Shown here: positions 1 through 7,403 of the stretch, in pieces
Position numbering within the stretch: the stretch's first letter is position 1
How the letters are laid out: every line of letters starts with the position of its first letter
Translations under genes and position numbers: made by a program
The notes under the pieces: model-generated
Seen by the model: only the letters and a program-made list of their open reading frames with translations
Databases searched by the model: none
What the model was told of the DNA's origin: nothing
NCBI GenBank assembly: GCA_903916165.1
Contig: CAIWVR010000204.1
Span: forward strand, 1 to 7,403
Reading direction: 5' to 3'
DNA: 7,403 nt
DNA from: an uncultured Hyphomicrobiales bacterium
GTDB taxonomy: Bacteria > Pseudomonadota > Alphaproteobacteria > Rhizobiales > Beijerinckiaceae

Positions 1-1961
<1,961 letters not shown>

Positions 1962-1981
1962 CTAGCCCGGATCAGGGCCTG

Positions 1982-1987
1982 ATTGTA
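1982..1987 (-). promoter_or_regulatory. Candidate gyrB -10 element (TACAAT)
   Basis: The minus strand reads TACAAT here, one mismatch from the sigma-70-type TATAAT, about 122 bases before the gyrB ATG. The -35 at 17-base spacing would be CTGCAT, a poor match to TTGACA. If used, transcription would start near 1975 and the 1937-1956 inverted repeat would lie in the 5' leader. This is a weak single-element call. Confidence 0.2.
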
Positions 1988-2033
1988 CGAAAAAGCACCA
2001 GAAAATGCAGGAATTTCCCCTGTTTCAGACCCA

Positions 2034-3860
2034 TTATCCGGCGTTCTGGATGACCGCCAGAAAAGCCTCGCCATAACGCTCGAGTTTTCGGCCGCCGACA
2101 CCATGGATTGCGGCCATGTCAGGCATCGTCAGCGGGCGGCGACGGGTCATGTCGATCAAGGTCTTGTCAGCGAAGACCACATAGGCGGCGACGCCCTCAT
2201 CCTTGGCAATTTCGAGCCGCTTGCGCCGAAGCGCCTGGAACAGCGCCAGATCGGCCTCGTCCAACCCCTCGGGAGCCGATGCCGCGCCCTTTCCACCCTT
2301 CTGGGTGCTCTTGCCCCCGCCTTTGGCGGAGGGCGGGTCCAGCCGCAATTTGACGGTCTGCTGGCCGCGCAAAATCGCGTCACCTGTCGCCGTCAGCTTG
2401 AAGCCGCCATGTTCCTCGCTCGCGGTCGCCAGCGCGTCTGCGGCAAAGAGCTGGCGGATGACAGAGGACCAGGCCTGCTTTGTCTTTGCGGCACCGACCC
2501 CGAAGGTCTTCACCTGATCATGGCCATTGCGGAGGATGGTGTCGCTGCGCACCCCGGTGAGGACATCCGACAGATAGCCCGCACCAAACCGCTGGCCCGT
2601 GCGATAGACAGCCGAGAGCGCCATCTGCGCATCGACCGTGCCGTCATAGAGCGCCACATCGCCCCGGCAGATGTCGCAGCGCCCGCAGGGCTGCGACATC
2701 TCGTCGAAGCAGCCAAGAAGCACCTGTCGGCGGCAGGAGGCAGCCTCGCAGAGCATCGTCAGGCGGCCGAAGCGTGCGTGCTCGATCCGTCGCCGCTCGT
2801 CGTCGATCTGCTTTTCATCGATCTGCCTGCGACGCAGCGCCATATCTTCGACGCCATAGAGTGTCAGGGTCGCAGCCGGCAAGCCGTCGCGGCCCGCGCG
2901 GCCGATCTCCTGATAATAAGATTCGACGCTGCCGGGCATGTCGGCATGGACGACGAAACGCACGTCCGGCTTGTTGATGCCCATGCCGAAGGCCACCGTC
3001 GCAGCGACCACGACATCATCCTCCTGCAGGAACCGGTCCTGATTGCGCGCGCGAAGATGTGCATCCATGCCGGCATGATAGGCGACAGCCGGAAAGCCAC
3101 TTTCCTCCAGCCACGCAGCGATTTTTTCCGTGCGCGCGCGCGACGCGCAATAGATGATTCCGGCCTGACCGCGATGCGCGTTGAGGAAGGTGCCGATCTG
3201 TTTCAGCGGCTGGTCCTTGGCCGCAAAACGCAGGTCAATGTTGGGACGATCGAAAGAATGCAGGAAGGTTTTGGGCGGCCTGTCGAAGAGGCGCTCGGAA
3301 ATGTCATCGCGGGTGTTCTGGTCCGCCGTCGCCGTGAAGGCAATCACCTGCACCGCGCCGATGGCGTCGACAGCCGCTCGGATCTGGCGGTATTCCGGGC
3401 GGAAATCATGGCCCCATTCAGACACGCAATGCGCCTCATCAATGGCGATGCGTTTCACGCCGGCACGCGCCAGCGCCTGGTGCAGACCATCCATGGCGAG
3501 CCGCTCCGGCGACAGAAACAGCAGGCGCATGGTGCGATCCCGCAAGGCCGCCCAGACGGCATCGTTTTCCTGCGCGTCGTTGGATGAGTTCAGTGAGCCC
3601 GCCTGGACGCCAAGTGCGCGCAATTGTTGCACCTGGTCACGCATCAGCGCGATGAGCGGCGACACGACAAGCGTCAGGCCTTCATCCACGAGCGCGGGCA
3701 GCTGGTAGCACATTGACTTGCCACTGCCGGTCGGCATGACAGCCATCACAGGACCACCGTCGAGTACGGCGGCAATCACCTCCGCCTGGCCGGTGCGGAA
3801 GTTGTCATAGCCAAACACCGATTTCAGCAGCGCATAGGCTTTTTGCGGAAGCTCTGTCAT
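2034..3860 (-). CDS. recQ: ATP-dependent DNA helicase RecQ, 608 aa
   Basis: RecQ is a superfamily 2 3'-5' DNA helicase of the RecF pathway that unwinds gapped and broken DNA so RecJ and RecFOR can load RecA. Helicase motifs are complete: motif 0 FGYDNFRTGQ (16-25), Walker A PTGSGKS (43-49, K48), motif Ia VVSPLIALMRDQ (65-76), DEAH (141-144), the aromatic-rich loop CVSEWGHDFRPEY (145-157), motif III FTATA (175-179), motif V VATVAFGMGINKPDVR region (285-301) and motif VI QEIGRAGRDG (317-326). The RQC zinc site is C376, C392, C395 and C398, followed by a winged-helix region. An HRDC domain fills about 534-608. A Gly/Lys-rich linker lies at 509-530. Length matches E. coli RecQ (about 610). I chose ATG 3860 (MTELPQKAYALL) over upstream in-frame starts because these would overlap recF and add no conserved residues; AGGA lies 12 bases upstream. 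It starts 34 bases after recF, so probably is cotranscribed and translationally close-coupled. Confidence 0.97.
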   Translation of the reverse strand: MTELPQKAYALLKSVFGYDNFRTGQAEVIAAVLDGGPVMAVMPTGSGKSMCYQLPALVDEGLTLVVSPLIALMRDQVQQLRALGVQAGSLNSSNDAQENDAVWAALRDRTMRLLFLSPERLAMDGLHQALARAGVKRIAIDEAHCVSEWGHDFRPEYRQIRAAVDAIGAVQVIAFTATADQNTRDDISERLFDRPPKTFLHSFDRPNIDLRFAAKDQPLKQIGTFLNAHRGQAGIIYCASRARTEKIAAWLEESGFPAVAYHAGMDAHLRARNQDRFLQEDDVVVAATVAFGMGINKPDVRFVVHADMPGSVESYYQEIGRAGRDGLPAATLTLYGVEDMALRRRQIDEKQIDDERRRIEHARFGRLTMLCEAASCRRQVLLGCFDEMSQPCGRCDICRGDVALYDGTVDAQMALSAVYRTGQRFGAGYLSDVLTGVRSDTILRNGHDQVKTFGVGAAKTKQAWSSVIRQLFAADALATASEEHGGFKLTATGDAILRGQQTVKLRLDPPSAKGGGKSTQKGGKGAASAPEGLDEADLALFQALRRKRLEIAKDEGVAAYVVFADKTLIDMTRRRPLTMPDMAAIHGVGGRKLERYGEAFLAVIQNAG

Positions 3861-3894
3861 ACGAAACGTCTGTCCTGCAGTCTTTTTGGAACTG

Positions 3895-5058
3895 TCAAAG
3901 TGGGGTGACCTGGCCCGGCGTGACGCGAAACATGGTGGCACGCGCGCCAAGTTCGACGAAGGACAAGGGATCGGCTCCCGTCATCCAGACCTGCGCACCA
4001 AGTTCGGCCAGCGAGTCAAACAGCGCACCGCGGCGCAAGGGGTCGAAATGGGCGGCAATTTCATCGAGCAGGACCAGGGGCACCAGTCCGCTCATTGATG
4101 CCACGAGGCGCGCATGCGCGAGCACGAGGCCAACGAGCAGGGCTTTCTGTTCTCCGGTCGACGAGCGCGCCGCCTCGGCGTTTTTGGGTCCGTGACGCAC
4201 AACAAGATCGCTCGCCTGCGGGCCAACCAGCGTGCGCCCTGCAGCGGCATCGCGCGCACGGCTGGCGCGCAGCATCGCACGGTAGCGGTCCTCCACCTCC
4301 AGCGCCGGCATATCCGGGATGATCGCCTCCAACTCGCCCGCAAGCGCAAGATCCGCCCACGGAAAGGGCGAGTTCGCGTCGCGGCCCAGCTCGATCAGGG
4401 CGGCGAGATGCGCCACCGTCTCGCTGCGCGCGGTGGCCACGGCAACCGCAATGCCGGCGATTTCGCGCTCGGCGGCGTCGAGCCAGATGACGTCGACGAA
4501 ACGATCCTCGAGGAGGCGGTTGCGGTTGCGCAGCGCGCGTTCCAGCGCGGTGACGCGCGGACCATGTTCCGCATCGACCGCCAGCACGAGGCGATCGAGG
4601 AAACGTCGCCGGTCGCCGGCGGAGCCGGTGAACAGCCCGTCCATTGACGGTGTCAGCCAGACGACCCGCACATGATCGGCGAAAGCCCGCGCCGAACCAA
4701 CCGGTGCGCGATCAATGCGGCACTTGCGCGACTGCGGCTGCGTGGAATCGGCATTGTCACGGCCGGAGCCCAGCTGGACGCGGTGCTCCTCATCTTCAAG
4801 CTCGGCGGACACCGCCCAGCCGCCACGCCCGCCCTCGCGAGCACAATCGGCAAGATCCGCCCGGCGCAGACCACGGCCCGGCGTCAGGAGCGAAATGGCT
4901 TCGAGAATGTTGGTCTTGCCGGCACCGTTCTCGCCGGCAAGCACGACAAGATCGCCGTCAACTTCAAGGTCGAGCGCATCATAGGAGCGGTAGTCGGACA
5001 GAATCAGCCGCCGCACCTTCGGGCGGCGAATGGCGGGGTTTCCGGAAAACAGGCTCAT
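3895..5058 (-). CDS. recF: DNA replication and repair protein RecF, 387 aa
   Basis: RecF is an SMC/ABC-type ATPase that, with RecO and RecR, directs RecA loading onto SSB-coated single-stranded gaps and helps restart stalled forks. From ATG 5058 the N-terminus carries RRLILSDYRSY (16-26), a typical RecF opening, then Walker A GENGAGKT (42-49, K48), followed by NILEAISLLTPGRGLR (50-65), a strong family hallmark. The region GDRRRFLDRLV (148-158) is also characteristic. Near the C-terminus are the ABC signature STGEQKALL (300-308) and Walker B LVLLDE (328-333, D332 and E333) with the D-loop-like AHFD. Length is about normal (usually 360-390). Start choice is uncertain: ATG 5058 has GGGGA directly adjacent and AGGA 12 bases upstream, while an in-frame TTG at 5082 with CCGGA 5 bases upstream would add eight residues. 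It begins 58 bases after dnaN ends and is followed after 34 bases by recQ, its pathway partner. Confidence 0.97.
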   Translation of the reverse strand: MSLFSGNPAIRRPKVRRLILSDYRSYDALDLEVDGDLVVLAGENGAGKTNILEAISLLTPGRGLRRADLADCAREGGRGGWAVSAELEDEEHRVQLGSGRDNADSTQPQSRKCRIDRAPVGSARAFADHVRVVWLTPSMDGLFTGSAGDRRRFLDRLVLAVDAEHGPRVTALERALRNRNRLLEDRFVDVIWLDAAEREIAGIAVAVATARSETVAHLAALIELGRDANSPFPWADLALAGELEAIIPDMPALEVEDRYRAMLRASRARDAAAGRTLVGPQASDLVVRHGPKNAEAARSSTGEQKALLVGLVLAHARLVASMSGLVPLVLLDEIAAHFDPLRRGALFDSLAELGAQVWMTGADPLSFVELGARATMFRVTPGQVTPL

Positions 5059-5116
5059 TCCCCACACGCATCCTGCGTCCAAACATATCCGGATGGCCGA
5101 GGCGTCCCTGGCTTCG

Positions 5117-6235
5117 TCACACGCGCATCGGCATCAGGACGTAGAGTGCCGCCGCGCCGTCGCGATCCTGGATGAGCGTCGGCGACCCCGCATCGGCGAG
5201 CCGGAACAGGGCCGTATCGGAATCAAGCTGGCTCGTGATGTCAAGCAGGTAGCGTGCATTGAACCCAATTTCGAGCGTGCCTGAATCATAGTCGACCTCC
5301 AGCTCTTCCATCGCCGAGCCGGAATCCGGATTGGTCACCGACAGCGTCAGGCGACCATCCGTCAGGGACAATTTCACCGCGCGTCCGCGTTCCGACGAAA
5401 TCGTCGACACACGATCGACCGCTGCCGCGAAGGGCGCACAATCGATGATCAGGCGCTTGTCATTGTTGGTTGGAATGACCCGCGCATAATCGGGGAACGT
5501 GCCGTCGATCAATTTCGAGGTGAGCACGACGTCGCCGAAGGTGAAGCGGATCTTCGTTGTTGACAATTCGATCACGACTTCGGCGTTCACGTCCTCGACG
5601 AGCTTCTGCACTTCGGCCACAGCCTTGCGCGGCACGATCACGCCGGGCATGCCAGCAGAGCCGGACGGTGCCGGGATTTCAACGCGCGCAAGACGATGCC
5701 CATCGGTCGCGACCGCGCGCAGCATGACGTGGCCGTCGACCTCGGTCGTGTGGATGTAAATGCCATTCAGATAATAGCGCGTCTCTTCCGTCGAGATCGC
5801 GAATTGCGTCTTGTCGATCAGCTTCTTCAGGTCACCTGCCGCCAGCGCGAAACGGTGCGACAGATCGCCGGCGTTGAGGTCGGGGAAATCGCTTTCGGGC
5901 AGGGACTGCAGGTTGAAGCGCGAGCGGCCCGAGCGCAGCAGGAGCCCTCCAGCCTCTCCCGTCATCTCCAGCGAGACCTGCGCGCCATCGGGCAGCTTGC
6001 GGACGATGTCATACAGAACATGGGCTGGCAGCGTTGTCGCGCCCGCCTGACCGACATCGGCGGCGAGGCTTTCCGTGACTTCAAGATCAAGATCGGTGGC
6101 CCTGAGCTGGAGGTGCCCATTGGCGGCCTGCAACAGGACATTGGCCAGGATAGGGATGGTGTTGCGCCGTTCGACGACGCGGTGCACATGGCCCAGCGAC
6201 TTGAGAAGCGCCGCTCTTTCGAGAGTGACTTTCAT
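5117..6235 (-). CDS. dnaN: DNA polymerase III beta subunit (sliding clamp), 372 aa
   Basis: DnaN dimerises into the ring that encircles DNA and gives processivity to the replicative polymerase, and it is the docking platform for repair polymerases, MutS and Hda-type regulators. The N-terminus MKVTLERAALLKSLGHVHRVV followed by ERRNTIPILANVLL is the classic clamp opening. Three repeated clamp domains cover roughly 1-120, 130-250 and 255-372. Family marks include FPDL (117-120), FAISTEETRYYLNGIY (145-160), ATDGHRLA (176-183), which lines the partner-binding pocket, FPDYARVIP (247-255) and the C-terminal MPMRV, closely matching the MPMR ending that contributes to the same pocket in E. coli. Length is normal. 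ATG 6235 is chosen because homology starts here; the frame happens to stay open upstream for 84 codons, but that stretch resembles nothing in the family. AGGG lies only 3 bases upstream, a tight spacing. It is the first gene of the dnaN-recF-recQ run and diverges from the PBP gene. Confidence 0.98.
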   Translation of the reverse strand: MKVTLERAALLKSLGHVHRVVERRNTIPILANVLLQAANGHLQLRATDLDLEVTESLAADVGQAGATTLPAHVLYDIVRKLPDGAQVSLEMTGEAGGLLLRSGRSRFNLQSLPESDFPDLNAGDLSHRFALAAGDLKKLIDKTQFAISTEETRYYLNGIYIHTTEVDGHVMLRAVATDGHRLARVEIPAPSGSAGMPGVIVPRKAVAEVQKLVEDVNAEVVIELSTTKIRFTFGDVVLTSKLIDGTFPDYARVIPTNNDKRLIIDCAPFAAAVDRVSTISSERGRAVKLSLTDGRLTLSVTNPDSGSAMEELEVDYDSGTLEIGFNARYLLDITSQLDSDTALFRLADAGSPTLIQDRDGAAALYVLMPMRV

Positions 6236-6408
6236 GGACCCTGACCCATTTTCGATACATGCCGCAAATGCCAGCCCAAGAGGCCGGGGCGCGACTTTGA
6301 CGCGCTGCACGCGATAGAGCAAGCGCCACAGACGCCGTCGCTGCAAAGTCCCCAGCTTTCTGAGGCGATGCTCACCCCGCCGGGACCCTGCCATAGGCGC
6401 GCGCAGAC

Positions 6409-6423
6409 TTAACGGGCCCTTAA
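6409..6423. promoter_or_regulatory. Predicted CtrA-binding box (TTAA-N7-TTAA)
   Basis: The sequence TTAACGGGCCCTTAA is an exact match to the full CtrA consensus TTAA-N7-TTAA known from Caulobacter and other alphaproteobacteria. CtrA is the cell-cycle response regulator that activates or represses promoters depending on box position and silences the Caulobacter origin. The box is centred 181 bases upstream of the dnaN ATG and 86 bases upstream of the PBP ATG. The spacer GGGCCC is itself a palindrome, so the site is nearly symmetric. Which promoter it controls, and in which direction, cannot be read from the sequence. Confidence 0.6.
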
Positions 6424-6490
6424 TTGCCCCTGATGTAAGGTTCAAAAAACGCCGTTGTCCAACCTCTTGGAAAGGATGGCGGCTCACGGC

Positions 6491-6494
6491 GGAG
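6491..6494 (+). promoter_or_regulatory. Ribosome binding site (GGAG) supporting the PBP start at 6502
   Basis: GGAG is 7 bases before ATG 6502, near-ideal Shine-Dalgarno spacing. It is the main reason for preferring this start over ATG 6625. The later ATG also has a passable GAGG 8 bases upstream, so the choice is not certain. Confidence 0.5.
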
Positions 6495-6501
6495 CGGCCC
6501 G

Positions 6502-7403
6502 ATGGGAGCCAGTCGACGCGGACCAGGCAGACCGGGCATTCGCAACGAACGCGGTGACGTGCCGCGTGTCGGCCCAGAAGACCGCATCACCGGCGGCCGC
6601 AGGCGCGACGACGAGGACAGGCCCATGCCGCGCGGACAGGGACAGAAAAGTCCCGACGGACAGGACGACCCGCCACGCCGCGGCCCCGCGCGCCGGACGG
6701 CACCGCGGCGATCCCTTTTTGGCGGGCTCGTCTATTGGGTCTGCGTCTTCGGCGTCTGGGGTGTGATCGCGGTTGGCGGCCTGATTGCCTGGCATGCGTC
6801 GCAATTGCCGCCCATCGACAGGCTTGCTGTCCCCAAGCGACCGCCCAACATTGCCATCATGGGCGACGACGGACGCCGGCTCGCCAATCGCGGCGACACC
6901 GGCGGCGCGGCGATAAGCCTGCGCGATCTGCCGGCCTATCTGCCCAAGGCCTTCATCGCCATCGAGGACCGGCGCTTCTACCACCATTGGGGCATCGACC
7001 CTGTCGGCGTGACGCGCGCTTTTGTGCGCAATATGTCGGGACGCGGTCCCATGCAGGGTGGCTCGACCCTCACGCAGCAGCTCGCAAAAAACCTGTTCCT
7101 GACGCAAGAGCGCACCATGGCGCGCAAGGTGCAGGAGGCGATCCTCGCATTCTGGCTGGAGCGCAAGTTCTCGAAGGACCAGATTCTCGAACTCTATCTG
7201 AACCGGGTCTATTTCGGCTCGGGTGCCTATGGCGTCGAGGCGGCGGCGCGCAAATATTTCGGCCATGGCGCGCGCGAAACAACGCTGCCGGAGGCAGCCA
7301 TGCTCGCCGGCCTGATGAAGGCGCCGACCAAACTTGCGCCCAACCGCCATCCCGCCGCAGCAGTAGATCGTGCCTCGCAGGTCATCACCGCCATGGCGCA
7401 GGA
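6502..7403 (+). CDS. Class A penicillin-binding protein (PBP1A family), N-terminal 300 residues, 3' end cut by window edge
   Basis: This encodes a bifunctional peptidoglycan synthase: the visible GT51 domain polymerises lipid II into glycan strands, and a penicillin-binding transpeptidase domain is expected beyond the window. Residues 1-72 are a very Arg/Pro/Gly-rich cytoplasmic tail. One membrane helix (about 73-97, LVYWVCVFGVWGVIAVGGLI) anchors it. The GT51 motifs then appear in order: EDRRFYHHWG (155-164, catalytic E155), GGSTLTQQLAKNL (186-198), RKVQEAILAFWLERKFSKDQILELYLN as the third motif (208-234), NRVYFGSGAYGVEAAARKYFG (234-254) and EAAMLAGLMKAP (264-275). The wording LPAYLPKAFIAIEDRRFY matches, as I recall, rhizobial PBP1A-type proteins. 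The first stop upstream in frame is at 6436. ATG 6625 (residue 42) is an alternative start that keeps the anchor. A monofunctional transglycosylase is less likely given the long tail and post-anchor segment, but the C-terminus is not visible. It is divergent from dnaN. Confidence 0.95.
   Translation, partial: MGASRRGPGRPGIRNERGDVPRVGPEDRITGGRRRDDEDRPMPRGQGQKSPDGQDDPPRRGPARRTAPRRSLFGGLVYWVCVFGVWGVIAVGGLIAWHASQLPPIDRLAVPKRPPNIAIMGDDGRRLANRGDTGGAAISLRDLPAYLPKAFIAIEDRRFYHHWGIDPVGVTRAFVRNMSGRGPMQGGSTLTQQLAKNLFLTQERTMARKVQEAILAFWLERKFSKDQILELYLNRVYFGSGAYGVEAAARKYFGHGARETTLPEAAMLAGLMKAPTKLAPNRHPAAAVDRASQVITAMAQ

Larger units (their letters stand above)
6236..6501. promoter_or_regulatory. Divergent control region between dnaN and the PBP gene
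   Basis: These 266 bases lie between two divergent start codons, so both transcription units probably begin here. No gene is supported, although open frames cross it as in any GC-rich DNA. The standout element is the TTAA-N7-TTAA box at 6409-6423. A minus-strand TTGAAC (6445-6440) resembles an alphaproteobacterial -35 for dnaN, but the spacing-appropriate -10 (TAAGGG or TTAAGG) is poor and overlaps the box. On the plus strand no good sigma-70 pair stands out. An A-rich patch (CAAAAAAC) is at 6443-6450. No DnaA-box cluster or other AT-rich origin-like stretch is seen. Confidence 0.6.

Noticed and set aside
2034..2042. TTATCCGGC as a DnaA box
   Set aside because: Only the first six bases match TTATCCACA, it is isolated, and it lies in the end of recQ.
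1983..3587. Plus-strand open frame of 534 codons opposite recQ
   Set aside because: Antisense shadow of recQ, with His/Arg/Ala-rich composition typical of such shadows and no recognisable motif.
3861..3950. 30-codon upstream extension of recQ
   Set aside because: It would overlap the recF end by 56 bases and adds no helicase homology; MTELPQKAYALL is the normal family start.
6236..6487. 84-codon N-terminal extension of dnaN
   Set aside because: The frame is open by chance. Clamp homology begins at ATG 6235, the normal N-terminus, and the extension would cover the divergent promoter region and the CtrA box.
6455..6766. Plus-strand 103-codon open frame starting at 6455
   Set aside because: It runs in a different frame through the PBP start region and has no homology-like features; the PBP frame explains the DNA.
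6484..7350. Minus-strand open frame of 288 codons opposite the PBP gene
   Set aside because: Antisense shadow; the plus strand carries complete, ordered GT51 motifs.

Overview
This window reads as chromosomal core DNA from a GC-rich alphaproteobacterium. Protein wording (the RecF, GyrB and DnaN motifs, and especially the transglycosylase domain of the right-hand gene) points to the Hyphomicrobiales (Rhizobiales) or a close relative; this is recognition by eye, not a database result. There is no sign of mobile DNA, CRISPR, tRNA or rRNA, and I did not find an undescribed multi-gene system. The most interesting points are regulatory and organisational.

Layout. Four genes lie head-to-tail on the minus strand and are read right to left: dnaN (6235-5117, sliding clamp), recF (5058-3895, SMC-like gap-repair ATPase), recQ (3860-2034, 3'-5' helicase) and gyrB (1859 to beyond the left edge, DNA gyrase B subunit, first 619 residues). 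dnaN, recF and recQ are closely packed (gaps of 58 and 34 bases) and look like one transcription unit. gyrB follows after a 173-base gap that holds an inverted repeat and could carry its own promoter. On the plus strand, divergent from dnaN, a class A penicillin-binding protein gene (PBP1A-type) starts at about 6502 and runs off the right edge. Only its cytoplasmic tail, membrane anchor and glycosyltransferase (GT51) domain are visible.

Control. The 266 bases between dnaN and the PBP gene contain TTAACGGGCCCTTAA (6409-6423), an exact TTAA-N7-TTAA match to the binding box of CtrA, the alphaproteobacterial cell-cycle response regulator. It sits where it could affect the replication/repair operon, the cell-wall gene, or both.

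How the genes fit together. DnaN tethers polymerase, GyrB helps remove positive supercoils ahead of forks, and RecF and RecQ act in the same RecF recombination/gap-repair pathway. Placing recQ between recF and gyrB therefore makes functional sense, although it departs from the classic dnaA-dnaN-recF-gyrB order. dnaA is also absent from its classic place upstream of dnaN, where the divergent cell-wall synthase gene lies instead.
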